This document shows positions 23,401-34,457 of a DNA stretch of 64,000 bases, piece by piece. This DNA comes from Fallopia convolvulus. Its lineage: Eukaryota > Streptophyta > Magnoliopsida > Caryophyllales > Polygonaceae. How positions within the stretch are numbered: position 1 is the first letter of the stretch; every line of letters starts with the position of its first letter. Position numbers and translations under genes: made by a program. Where the stretch lies: assembly GCA_964016875.1 (NCBI GenBank), contig OZ024735.1, forward strand, positions 13,927,699 to 13,991,698, read 5' to 3'. A model generated the notes under the pieces. The model saw only the letters and a program-made list of their open reading frames with translations, made no database searches and was not told the origin of the DNA.

Positions 23401-26400
23401 GCGCCTGCTCGACCAGTCACCGCCGCTCATCGTGCCTCAGATTTCGCCATTCAGGTACTCCACCGAATTCGAAGGCTGCAACTCCATTGTTGATAATCTG
23501 AAGTCTGAATTGTAAAAAATCTTAAAATCATACTTGTTAGTTGTTATTGTCCCCACTCCCAGCGATAATCTGAAGTTTATGCTTACATTACATTAATTGG
23601 GGGTTAGTGATTGGTGTGATGAGAATTTGATGTGGCCCATGTGGGGTGTGTTTTTAATTTAGTCTTTTGTTATTGGGTTGTGACATTGCTCTTGATTTTC
23701 ATCGTTGATTAGCTCGAATGTCACTTTCATCATATTCTGTTCATTAATCTTTTTGTACATTTGCCATATCAATTGCAATACAATAGTACTATAACTTGTC
23801 TATCCGTGAAACTGTAAGACAAGCAAAAAAGTCATTGTAATGATTGATGGAGTAAGTAGGAATGATGGTGGATTTTTTGTGGTTTGTGTCATTGAGTTGA
23901 GCATGTCCTATGGATGTTGGTTCACATGAGAGGAAGCCAGCAGGTGGGGGTACATTCATTTTAGTGATATGAATGGAAATGTGATTTGTGGAGTGGGGAC
24001 AGTGATTAGGCAAACCATTTATCAAAAATACAACTTCATTTTGATTTGACTTTTGTGCAGACTAATGAAACAACAAATTAGCCAATATCCACATTCAACA
24101 ACCAGTATTCATCAGTTGTGGTTGTTTAGTTTCTCAAGTAGAGAAAATTAGGTAGGAAAGTCCCACCTCACTTCCTAATGAAACTGAAATCTAAAGTCTA
24201 AACTTTGAAATGCAGCAAAGATCCCATAGTTGACTCAGTGTAGGTGTTGTTTCCTTGTCACGAATGATTTGCTCGGAATACTCAATTGAAAGCTCAATGT
24301 GTCTCTTGAGCTTGACATTAAAAGAATTGTGTTAATATGTATTTGTTGGCCATTAAGCTTGAGATTTGACAACTTGTTATTGGTTCTTTTCTTCTTTTTT
24401 TTGTTAGGTAAGATTTGTGTTAGGAGCCAATGAGTTCTTCAGCACAACAAGTCGGCGATGTTGAACTGTCTGGTTCTAGTTCAAGCAATTCTAGTGATAG
24501 CTAGGACGTCGATGAGACTACTAATCAGACCAACGCAGCCGCTGCAGTCACGAGTGAGTCCAAGACGACTGTACCGGTTCGAACATCAAAGAGAAAGAGA
24601 GAGAGGAAGGCAATTGAGTTGAGGTCGAAGGTCTGGTTGCATTTCGAAAAATTCGGTGAACCAATTATCGAATTGGTTGATGGAGTCAACAAGCAAGTAG
24701 GGCAAACGAAGAAGGCCAAGTGTAATTATTGCAAGACAATCCTTGCTTGTGATTCAAGAGGTAATGGCACATCATCTCTTAAAAAGCATGTTGAAGTTCA
24801 TTGCAAGAAATATCCTAGTAACTTAGCTAATGTGAATTTAGAGGATGGGAAACAAAGTCATCTAGGTTCTGAATTGGTTGAAGGATTTAACCGTTTGACT
24901 ACTAGAGTATGGTCACAGGAAGCTTGTATTGATGCTGCAACACAGATGATTGTGATTGATGAATTGCCATTTAGTGCTATAGAGAGGGCTGGGTTCAAGT
25001 TATTTTGTGAAGTTGCTGTACCTAGGTTAATATTGCATTGTAGGAAGACAATTGTTAAGAATTTCATGAGGATGTATGAGGAAAAGAAGCTGCAGTTGAG
25101 GTCTGAGTTGCAACCAATTAGCGTTTGTCTTACAACTGATACATGGACTAGCTGTCAGAACATCAACTACATGGTCATAACTGCTCATTTTATAGATTTT
25201 GCTTGGACAATGCATAAAATAGTATTGAATTTCTGTGTTATTCCCAATCATGGTGGGAATACAATTGGAAAAATCCTAGAGGATGCATTGATTGAATGGG
25301 GGATTGAGAATGTTATAACAATTTCAGTGTACAATGCTTCTCCTAATAAGCATGCCATTGATTATGTTAAGAGGAGGATGATGGGTTGGAGTAAGAAACC
25401 ATTATTTGAAGGAGAGTTTATGCATGTTAGATGTCTTCCTCATGTCATCAATTTAATTGTCAAAGCTAGTTTGAAAGAGATGGAAAGGTCAGTTGCTACA
25501 ATAAGGAATGCAATCAGGTTTGTTAGGAGTTCTGCTGCTAGGACATATGCTTTCAAGAAGTGTGTTGAGAAGGATAAGATTGAATGCAAGAAGATATGCA
25601 TTCTTGATGTCCCAACAAGATGGAATTCAAGCTACATGATGTTGGACACTACCAAAGAATTGAAGAGGGCATTTCAGAGGATGACAGATGATGATACACT
25701 AAATTACAAAAGCTATTTCAATGAGGAAGAGGAATTATATGATGATGAAGATGAAGTTGAAGCTCAAAGGGTAGGAGGAAGAAAGAGAGTTGGGCCTCCT
25801 AAGGATGTGGATTGGGATAAGGCAGAGTGCTTTGTCAAATTTCTTAAGGTTTTCAACCAAGTCACAGTCAATATGAGTGCTTCAAATGAGCCAACTGCAC
25901 ACTCTGCATTCCATGACATAGTGAGCATCAAAGCTGAGCTAGATGAAGTGACTACCAACCCACCAGATCACAACAGTAGTGAAGTAGATCACATTCTGTA
26001 TGAAATGGCACAAAAGATGACAACCAAATTCAACAAATATTTTAGCTCTCTAGATGACATAAATCCACTATTCCTGGTAGCTCTTGTTCTTGATCCAAGA
26101 TACAAGCTCAAGTACTTGGAGAGACTAGCTGAAAGGATGCTATATTTGAGCAGAACAGAAGTGAAGAAGATATCAGACAAGGTGAAAGAATTGATGGTTA
26201 AGCTCTGTGACAAGTATGGTAATGGACCTAGTGGTGGTGCTAGTTCACAAAGGTCTAGAAATTCAGAGAGTGGAGCTGAAGTGGAAAGCAACAGTCAGGG
26301 AAGAAGACATGTAAAGGATAAGATGCTTTGCTCTGGAAAGAAGAAGTCTATGTTAGAGGATTGGGACAAACAACTTGAAGAAGGTGTGGACTTGGTTGTA

Positions 26401-27932
26401 GGTCACGAAGTAGACAAGTATTTGCTTGATCCTATTGAGAAACCAAAAACAAGAGCAAAGTTCAAGATAACAGAATGGTGGAGGGCTAATGGCATCAAGT
26501 ATCCATGTTTGCAATCTGTTGCTAGAGATGTGTTGGCAATTCAAGTGTCCACAATGGCTAGTGAATCAAGTTTTAGCACTGGTAAGAGGGTTATTGATCC
26601 TTACAGAAGCTCGATGACAGCTTAGACTGTTGAAGCCTTGATTTGTTATCAGAATTGGTTGAAGAGTGATACCTTTGTTGCATTGGAATACATTCCAACC
26701 ATTGAAGAAATGGAATTCTATGAGGACGTTGAAAAGGGTAATACTACTTACTACTTAGAACTATTTCATTTTTATTAGTTTATTCACTTTATTGCATCTG
26801 TTATAAATCACCTTAACTTTGCATTCAGATTTGCATTAACTTTTGAACTATTTCATTGTGATTTTCTGTTTTGCTCGGAATAACTGAATAAGCAACTCTT
26901 AGTTGTAGGAACTAGGAACTATTTCATTTTTCTACCTTAACTTTGCATTTCTTTTTCATTGTTGTCTCTTTGTGAATATGTAGAGAGGCAAGAAGAAATC
27001 AGACAAGAAGCAACAAACAACAACAATACAAGTGATCTAAATGCTACATCTGTTCCTACACCTCAAGGGTCTGGAAGAGCATCTACATCTGCACAGCCAG
27101 TAACCAAGAAACAGAAAACTAAGCTCACGAAGGACAAGCCTACACGTGTCTCGCAAAGGAACAAATAGCTTGAAAAATGTAAGTCATATTTTTGGCAAAA
27201 CACACCCTTCTTATGCTTGAAGTTGCTCATACAGTGCTTAAGCTAGGACATCATATATTTTTTTTCCCTTTTTCAAATGAGTATTCAATCTAAATGTGAT
27301 ATGCTTTGCAAACTTAGAAAAACTACTCTAACAGTCTAACCCTTTTCCCCTTTGTCTATGTGTTTGCCTCTGAATTGGCATCCGGGTGGACTCAAGTTTC
27401 TCTATCCCTTGCTTGGAGGAGGTTACTGTCACAACATGAGCGCATTTAAATGATTTAAGTATTAGCATCCTGGATCTTTTGAACTTGATTTGCTTTAAGG
27501 GTATTGTTTTGGATCTTTTGGTTGTTTATGGCTTTATGCATACTCTTTGTGATTTGAATCTCAAGATTTTGGTGAAACTATGACTTTGATGAATTATCTC
27601 TCAATGCTTGAATTTGGTGAAATATTTTCCTTCATTTTATGCTTGTGTTTTAATGTTTTATGCAGTCTGGTCCACCAATTTTTTAACAAGAACCGAATTA
27701 AACATAGGAACCGAACCATAATTCGGGTAACCGAAGAACCGAAGAATCGAAATTTATGGGCCATATTTGTATTTCGGTTAACTGAAATAAGCGCAGTTAG
27801 GAACCGATAAAAGTTCGGGTACGGTTATTACGGTTCTTCACTAAAAAATCCGGGAACCGAACCGTAAAAAAAAATTTTTTTACCCTGCGGGTAGGCTAAA
27901 AAAAATCCAGGAACCGAAATATCCCAGCCCTA
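23401..27932 (+). mobile_element. BED-type hAT element, copy 1 (5'-truncated)
   Basis: It is near-identical to the inverse complement of 50203-54690. The right end is complete: TCCCAGCCCTA at 27922-27932. The left end is missing: homology begins at 23401, and the 420 bp that carry the left TIR in copy 2 (54691-55111) have no counterpart here. The right subterminal zone (27690-27920) is full of GAACCGAA/GGTTCGG-type words, likely transposase binding sites. With one TIR gone it cannot transpose by itself. It carries the transposase pseudogene at 24430-27168. Confidence 0.9.
24430..27168 (+). pseudogene. hAT transposase with BED zinc finger (copy 1), broken
   Basis: Two exons can be read: 24430-26737 and 26984-27168, joined through a GT-AG intron (donor AAGG|GTAATA, acceptor TATGTAG|AGAGG) that restores the frame as KERQEE. 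Domains in order are a S-rich head; a basic RTSKRKRERK stretch (possible nuclear signal); a BED finger (KCNYC ... SLKKHVEVHC); the RNase-H-like core with LTTDTWTS and DVPTRWNSSY; and the C-terminal dimerisation domain (EWWRANGIKYPCLQSVARDV). There are two stops: TAG at 24502-24504 (codon 25, shared with copy 2) and TAG at 26623-26625 after SSMTA, where copy 2 reads on. A frame from 24619 is open for 668 residues, but it has no ATG start there. The cut-and-paste transposase acts in the nucleus on the element's TIRs. Confidence 0.85.
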
Positions 27933-28487
27933 CTTTTCGTACTTTTTGTAGTGCACTTTTCATATTGCACTTTTTTTGTTTTGTAATGCACTTTTGTATG
28001 AAAAGTGCACTACTAAGTAGAAAAAGTGCATTCGTTTCACGTTTTAGGATAAGAGTTTGTTTAATTTGAACCAAACTCACTTAACTTATTAAAATATTTA
28101 TTAAATTAACGTTAATTTATTAAAGTTTAGGTAGATATATCAATGTTTATTATAATATATATTAAATAAATAATTTATTATATTGCAAATATCAACATAT
28201 ATAAAAGAATTATATACTTGGAGCGAAATATTTGTTACAAGATAAAAAAATATTATCTATAAAATTAATATAAAAATATTCGCATATAGACAAAGTTTTG
28301 TTAAAAAATATGCATAAAATTAACATAAAAACTATCAATATATAGATAGATCAAGTTCTTATAATATAAAAATTAGATGTGTAGAAAGAAAAATACAAAT
28401 TATTATTAAAAAGCTTGACATTATTTTATTCAAGTAATGTCACGTGCACAATTTTCTTAACAGATATAGTTTCTACTTTATAATGTA
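27933..28487. other. AT-rich gap with a 17-bp perfect inverted repeat
   Basis: Right beside the hAT terminus, GTAGTGCACTTTTCATA (27948-27964) is perfectly repeated inverted at 27997-28013, with a 32-nt loop that carries two further TGCACTTTT words. It could be a MITE remnant or a strong hairpin. The rest is A/T-rich with no gene. The minus-strand ORF at 27880-28080 spans the hairpin and is not credible. Confidence 0.5.
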
Positions 28488-29630
28488 CTAGTTATACCCG
28501 TCGTGCCATGCACGACTATATGGATTTAATAATTAATTTATTTTAATAAATAGGATTTTAATTTAACATAAAATAATAAAAATTACTTATTTATTAGAAA
28601 AAGTTTATATAATGTAATGTGGGATAGAGCCAAAATCGTTAAGTTTAATCTAATATGATTTTGATATCTTAATAGGAATTTATTTATAAAAAAATATTTT
28701 AATTAGAATCTTTCAAAAAAAAATTCAAAAATAGATAAAAGATAAAAAACTCTTATAATTTTTTAATCAATTTCGATTCGTTAAAAATCTTTTAAATTAA
28801 ATTTTTAAACAAAATTAATAAGAAAAGATAAAAAATGTCAATAAATATTGAATTTTTTAGAAATATTAAATCATCTATATTTCCATGAATAAGACAAAAA
28901 ATAAATTAAAGAAAAGATAATGTATTTTTTATCAAATTTTTTTTAGGCAAGTATTTATCTGGATATTGGAATTTTTTACTTTTTGGCCAGAATGACAGAA
29001 TTTGATTTAAGATAAACCTTTTGCATAAATAGATAAAAAAGATAAAATAATTTTTAATTTAAATTTAATTTTAAATTTCTTTTCACATAAATAGATAGAA
29101 AAAATTGAAAAATTAAATTAATATAAAAAACTTTCTTAATTATAAGGTGGGCCCAGAATCAATGTGGTGGCTCGAAAAGGTACTACTTTAATATATAGTT
29201 ATAGATGGATAAAAAATAAAGATAAAATAATTTTCTTTAATTCTAAATAAAATTTGAATTTAATTTTTTCTTCATATAAATAGATAGAAATTTAATTGAA
29301 ATAAATAAATTAATATATCTATCTTAATATATAATATATTAATCTCTAATGTTCTATAATTTATTTTAATTTTAGTTAAAATCTTTTAGATCTATCCTAA
29401 TCCCTAATATATAATAGATAATATTTTTATTTTAGATATAATCTTTTCTGCATTAATTTATCCTCTTTCTATATTATTCTAAAATAATATCATCATATAT
29501 AAATTCTCAAAATAAAAAATCTTATGTGGCGAAATGCTAGGTGGCTTAATGTGGGAACGACACGTAGAAAAATCCTAGGTGGCGTAACGTGGTGGCCTTA
29601 TTCCTTGCGTCTTTTATATATATACATAGA
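28488..29630 (-). mobile_element. Non-autonomous Helitron B (1143 bp)
   Basis: On the minus strand it starts TCTATGTATATATATAAAAG (5' flank A) and ends with the hairpin GTCGTGCATGGCACGAC, then GGGTATAA and CTAG, followed by T. TC...CTAG with a 3' hairpin and insertion between A and T are the hallmarks of Helitrons. It shares several internal blocks with Helitron A, for example the CTTTTCGAGCCACCA block, and has nearly the same length. It has no Rep/helicase coding capacity. The open frame at 29524-29835 overlaps its end by chance. Confidence 0.75.
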
Positions 29631-30108
29631 TTGGGTAGATGAAGAGAAAATAACAGGTTCCAACAATTGCTATTGTTCAAAATACGAATATACGTTTGAT
29701 TTCGTTTTATTCAACAGATTAGACTTTCCGTGTAAGATTACAAATTATAAAATCCTAACATGCTTTTCTATGTCTCGTTTACACAAGCCCATCTTCTCCT
29801 ATTTCATACTTTTTCAAAGCACTTTTTACTTTTAACTTCATGTGACATTTGGACTTTCTCACTTTGATTCTTCAAATTGTTATTGGAATCTGCTTTCGGG
29901 CATTTGGTTCAATGGTTAAGCCTTCGACCTAGTACCCTGAGGTCACCGTTTTGAACCCCACGGGCGACGGTTTGCCCATTCTTCTCTAGCATTGGTTAGT
30001 AACCAGTTCTCATCCTTAGTGGATGCTCTATGCGAGCCCAAGTAGTACTTGTGGCGACCCTAATCCATACCCAATAAAAAAAATCATTATTGAAATTTAT
30101 TTCCACAA
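29631..30108. other. Spacer between the two Helitrons, with a SINE-like insert
   Basis: These 478 bp separate the 5' ends of the two Helitrons. The left third (29631-29880) is plain. The right part holds the SINE-like sequence listed next. No gene is seen. Confidence 0.5.
29888..30085 (+). mobile_element. Probable tRNA-derived SINE
   Basis: An A-box-like TGGTTCAATGGTTAAG and a B-box-like TTTTGAACCCC lie about 35 bp apart near the 5' end. They are followed by about 130 bp of non-coding sequence and an A-rich tail (AATAAAAAAAA). Imperfect flanking repeats TTATTGGAAT (about 29878) and TTATTGAAAT (about 30089) fit a target duplication. The family is not recognised. Confidence 0.5.
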
Positions 30109-30164
30109 TCTACTATATATATAAAAGCAATAAGGTTTAGAGTAGCCACATTGTGCCACATCAT

Positions 30165-31620
30165 TGATGTTCGCGTTTTTGGTCTAGTTTTAGGTGCCTT
30201 TCTTAGGTTGTTTAGTTTAGTTTTGGTAGGTTTTAGAGTTAGTTTTGTGTGTTTTTGGATAAGTTTGCATATTTTGTGAAAAGTATGGAAGCTACTCCGT
30301 TTTGTGTCTTTTTGTAGGTTTTAGAGCGGAAAGGAACATTTTCTTTTCAAGCTAAGTTGAAGTCAAGTGGTGGAAGGTGGAATGCATGGAAGAGAAGGGA
30401 GAAGATGAGAAGGGAGAAGATTGCATGGAAAGATCAAGTTGAATCCAAAGTTAAAGCCAAGGAAAAGTTCGTAAGAAGCCAAAACAGAGGCTCGTTAACG
30501 ACCTGTGAGGGTCGTTACCGAGCTGTAAAAAATCAAGAGTTTTTGTAAAGGAATTCAGCAGTGTCTACCGACCCTGTGTAGGTCGTTAACGAGGGACCTG
30601 TGTCGGTAGGGGCGCAACCGACTTTGGGGATTTATATCTTTTATCTTGTTATCTTGTAAGTTTAGTAAGTTTTTAGCTTTTAGCCTTTTTATTAGATAGT
30701 TTCTTAGTATAAATACCCTTGTTCTAAGCCTAGACAAGGGGGAATTTCGTTCTAGTTTTTAGGAGAAGTCGAGAGAGAGAGAGAGGAGTGGTTCGGTGAT
30801 CAACTCTTGTTCGGTGTTCTTAGTGTTTTCGAATTCTTCAAGTTTGTAAGACAATATTTCCTTTTCAATTTCAAGTAAGTTTTGTTTTCAATGTTCTCTT
30901 TGATTAAAGTTGTTTGCTTTGTTTCAATGAAGAGTGAGTAGTTTACTTTTCTAGGGTCGGGGTTGAAACCCGACATAGTTGTGCATGTTTGAATGATATG
31001 TTGAGTTTTTGATTGCCTTTTATCCTTTGAATTGCTTGTTGTGATTATGCTTAGACGAGAGTCCAAGTAATTTGAGTTTTTAGCTTGATCGAAAGAGAAA
31101 GTTGTGAACTTGAATGTTTATATTGTTCAATAACGAAAGTTTCGAGCTTTGGATTCAAAACAAGTAATAAATTGAATTGATTTATGAAAGTTGATTGATT
31201 TGCTTGAATAGTCAGCGAAAGTTGATAGATTTATCTTCAAAGGCATGATCTTTATCTTCATATGAGTTTATATGCATAGCTATGTCGTGGTAACCCTTGT
31301 CCTAGATCTTTTCATTCATTGAATTTGTTAAGTTTTGCTTTCATATTAACTCGTTATCGAGGCAACTTGGATCGGTACCGAACCTGCACTTAGTTCGTTA
31401 GTTGCTCTGTTTTCTTGTAGAATTCCAGGTTCATTAACGACCCTGACAAGGTCGTTAACGAGGTTGGTCGTAGCTATTTTGTTTTGTTTTGCTTGGTTTT
31501 CTCGTTTTTATAGTTGGTAAACAAACAACCTTGCTTCCCGTGGACGATCCTGACTTCGCTATACTCAGCGGGGTCTTGACTACAAAATATTATTTGTTGT
31601 CAATTAAAACGCTCCCAACA
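30165..31620 (+). repeat. 5' LTR of element 1
   Basis: TGATG...AACA. Palindromes TCGTTAACGA (30492, 30583, 31452), TCGTTACCGA (30512) and TCGGTACCGA (31372) lie in it, with looser copies between them. Compared with the 3' LTR it keeps one extra 21-bp unit near 31431-31461. Confidence 0.9.
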
Positions 31621-31623
31621 AAT

Positions 31624-31641
31624 TGGCGCCGTTGCCGGGGA
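31624..31641 (+). promoter_or_regulatory. Primer binding site, tRNA-Asp type (element 1)
   Basis: TGGCGCCGTTGCCGGGGA, three bases after the LTR end, is complementary to the 3' end (with CCA) of plant tRNA-Asp(GUC). Minus-strand DNA synthesis would begin here, using a reverse transcriptase supplied in trans. Confidence 0.85.
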
Positions 31642-31827
31642 CGCAACAGTGTTTGTTTGTTTATTTGTGGGTCTGGGAATAGCCCGACCCCGTTTTTGTT
31701 TTTAATTCTGTTTTCTTTGTTTGTTTTCTCAGCGTAAATAGGACGTCGTAGGCTCGAATTTGACAACACTGGTTACTATTCTGAACATGAACTTTCCTTG
31801 CACCGCAGACGGAGAGAAAACCAAGCT

Positions 31828-33218
31828 ATGGTTACACCTGAAGAGATGGCTCAACAGATGGCCGCTCTCCAGAGGCAGATGGAGGCGTTACAAGCTGATC
31901 GAGACGTCGTTGCTGCCACCGCTAAACTTGAACGAGTGAACAATGCTCGTTTACAAGAGGAGCTGAATGCCTATCCGAGGAATGCCAAGCAATATATGCA
32001 TCCATAACTGAGGATGCCAGAGTCTGCAATTGTGCTTCCAGAGATAGAGAAGACATTTGAGATTAAATCTCAATTCATATCCTTAATAAAAAGGGCTTAG
32101 TTTGAAGGGAAACCTACTGAGTGCCCTATGGAACACATTAGAAATTTCTTGATTTATTTGACACTATTGCTACTGAAGGTGTCTCACTTGAATATGTTCT
32201 ATTAAAAACTTTCAGGTGGTCTCTTACTAGAAAGGCCCTGAGCTTGTTGGAGAGCTTACCTCCTAAGTCTATCAGGACTTGGAAGGCTTTTTATGATCAA
32301 TTTCTTACAAAGTTCTTCCCTCATGCCAAGACAACGGAGTTGAGAAAACACATCACCTCCTATCACCAGCTGCCTAACGAGACCTTTGTAGAGACATGGG
32401 AAAGGTTTAAGGAGATGCTTAGACAGTGCCCCACTCATGGGCAACCTCTATATGTGCTCCAAGAAATCTTTTTTCAGGGGATCAATGCAGAAACAAAGAA
32501 CCACATCAACACCCACACTGCATGTGGTTTTATAGAGATGGATCCCACTGCTGCATGGGAACTGCTGGACAAGCTGTCTAACTACGATGCCATGTATGGT
32601 ACCCAACAACCATCCCAACCACAGAAGCGTCTCTACGTGCCTAACAGGGACGAAGTTGATCCTGATGTCAAAAACCAATTTCTACAGGATGAGATCAACC
32701 GTCTTAAGAAATAGGTAAGTTTTCTGAAAACCTCTCAACCTTGTCAAGAGTGTGGCTCTTCTACCCATATTACTTCTGCTTGCACTAACATCGAGCAGGT
32801 AAGAGCCGCTGAGACCTATGCTGAGATGAATTACATGAGAGATCAATACAAGAACCGGCCTAATAACTTTGACAGGCCAAATAATTATCCGGCATGGGGA
32901 AATCAAAATCCAAACCCAAGCTATACAACACCCCCACCGAACAATCGGCCCGCGCCGTATCGACCTCCAGGCTATCAAGAGCCACCATCTTGGGTGCAAG
33001 GACTCTATGAAGGGATTAATGGCGTAAAGAATGAAATCATTGGAGTCCAAGCTAACCTCAACAATCAGATGAAGAGATGGGGCGAGTTCGATGTATCGAA
33101 GATGAGTGTCGACTCACAGCTAGGAAACCTGGCGGTACAGATTTCGAGACCACAAGGGCAGCTCCCGGGCCGTCCCGAGGAGAATCCTAGAGGACAAATA
33201 GAGGTCGTGCACTGGTGA
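31828..33218 (+). pseudogene. Athila-type gag of element 1, frame-broken
   Basis: It starts at ATG 31828 with a coiled-coil-like Q/L-rich head (EEMAQQMAALQRQMEALQ), then the capsid core. It is interrupted by stops at about 32008 and 32098 and by frameshifts around 32150, then open from 32244 (IRTWKAFYDQFLTKFFP, ETWERFKEMLRQCPTHG). A TAG at about 32712 and a continuing frame follow. The zinc knuckle CQECGSSTHITSAC (CX2CX4HX4C) lies near 32743-32784. A P/N-rich stretch (RPNNYPAWGNQNPN) leads to a short W-containing tail ending at 33218. The order of parts equals element 2, whose gag is better preserved. The protein would form the particle and bind RNA. In this copy it is inactive. Confidence 0.8.
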
Positions 33219-33245
33219 CATTGCACAACATGACCGTCTTCGCTC

Positions 33246-34457
33246 TTGATGATGCGACGATCTTCCATGGCGGACTTAGGAGCGAAAAGACACTACCGGA
33301 GCGTGCCAACGCTAAGGAGAAGAGGCTCGAATCTGAAGAGGACGCCACGACTCAGATCGATAACGAGCCAGAGAGGGTCGTTACTAAGCCTGAACAACTC
33401 GGTACCGACACCCCCAGGGTCGTTAACGACCCCAACCCAGGTAAGTTTTCTACACCTAGCTCCTCTCTCAATCCCAGGCTTGTTACCGACCCCACCAGGC
33501 TCGTTACCAACCCCACCGGGCTCGTTACCGACCTTGGTTACTGACCCTTCGAATGCACCAATCGACCTTAATGTCGACCCGGTAGCATCACCTCTCGATC
33601 CCGCTTTGGCTCCGAGATTGGTGAAATCACTTCCCTTTCCTACTAAGAAGTCTAAGGACTCAACTGAAGGCAAGTTTAAGCGTTTCGTTAAGATTCTCCA
33701 GGGCTTAAATATTTCTATACCATTCATTGGGGCCCTAAGCGAAATGCCGACTTACACAAAGTTTTTGAAGGACATTCTTAGCAGGAAACGATCCATTACA
33801 GAGCTTCAAGATGAGGTCCAATCTATTACTCTTCCAGAAAAGCTAGGCGACGTAGGGAGATTTGCTATCACAATTGGCATAGGTGACCACCGATTCAAGG
33901 CTCTATGTGACTTGGGAGCCAGTGCCAGTTTACTACCCCTATTGATCTGGTCAAAAGCTAACATGGGACCTTTGGAACCTGTGGATATGAGGTTGTACAT
34001 GGCGGACGGATCAAGTGTGAAAGCTACAGGAGTCGTTGATGACTACCCCATTCAAGAGAGGAAATTCTTCATTCGAAACGATTTCATTGTCCTCGACATG
34101 CCTGAAGATCCTTTAGTCCCCATCATTCTAGGGAGGCCATTTCTTGCTACAGCAGGCGCTAGATTTGAAGTTCAAAAAGGATTCCTCACTTTCGATATAG
34201 GAGAGGAACGTGTCGAATTCAGCCTCAATCAAAATGCCAACGACACAATGGTTGCCGCACAAATCGAGTTGTCCCAACTAGAGCTCGACATTGCTGAGTC
34301 TAAAGACCCCCTCCAGCAAATAAGGATTACAAGAGTGCAACCGAGACTGTTACCGGCCGTCCCTGGGCCGGTACCGAGCCTTTCACGCAACAATATGACA
34401 GAGGTGGCTCGTTTTTGCACGATACCAAGAGAGGAATTGCATTTGATGGGTCGTTAA
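33246..34457 (+). CDS. Aspartic protease (retropepsin) ORF of element 1
   Basis: This open frame covers the gag-protease linker and the protease. The active-site motif is ALCDLGASASLLP (D-L-G-A in place of the usual D-S/T-G), and the flap and second hydrophobic motif is PIILGRPFLATAGA. Upstream, around 33357-33531, DNA encodes P/T/N-rich linker text built on 21-bp repeats, so the repeats translate as seven-residue periods such as LVTDPTR in the alternative frame. The frame shown at the 5' end may not be the true one, because the linker is also open in another frame (33215-33544). Past the protease the ORF runs a further 100 residues and then stops with no reverse transcriptase following. The protease would mature the gag. 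Confidence 0.8.
   Translation: MMMRRSSMADLGAKRHYRSVPTLRRRGSNLKRTPRLRSITSQRGSLLSLNNSVPTPPGSLTTPTQVSFLHLAPLSIPGLLPTPPGSLPTPPGSLPTLVTDPSNAPIDLNVDPVASPLDPALAPRLVKSLPFPTKKSKDSTEGKFKRFVKILQGLNISIPFIGALSEMPTYTKFLKDILSRKRSITELQDEVQSITLPEKLGDVGRFAITIGIGDHRFKALCDLGASASLLPLLIWSKANMGPLEPVDMRLYMADGSSVKATGVVDDYPIQERKFFIRNDFIVLDMPEDPLVPIILGRPFLATAGARFEVQKGFLTFDIGEERVEFSLNQNANDTMVAAQIELSQLELDIAESKDPLQQIRITRVQPRLLPAVPGPVPSLSRNNMTEVARFCTIPREELHLMGR
33357..33531. repeat. Phased palindrome array in the gag-protease linker (element 1)
   Basis: Decamers of the form TCGKTAMCGA, or one base off, start at 33357, 33378, 33399 and 33420, and again at 33480, 33501 and 33522: exactly 21 bp apart in each group. The spacers are C/A-rich (CCC...AGG). 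Element 2 has the same arrangement at 60290-60443. Confidence 0.9.

Noticed and set aside
33357..33531. The regular 21-bp palindromic repeats as a CRISPR array
   Set aside because: The repeats are 10-bp palindromes with 10-11 bp similar spacers in a eukaryotic retroelement; no cas genes, and spacers are themselves repetitive.
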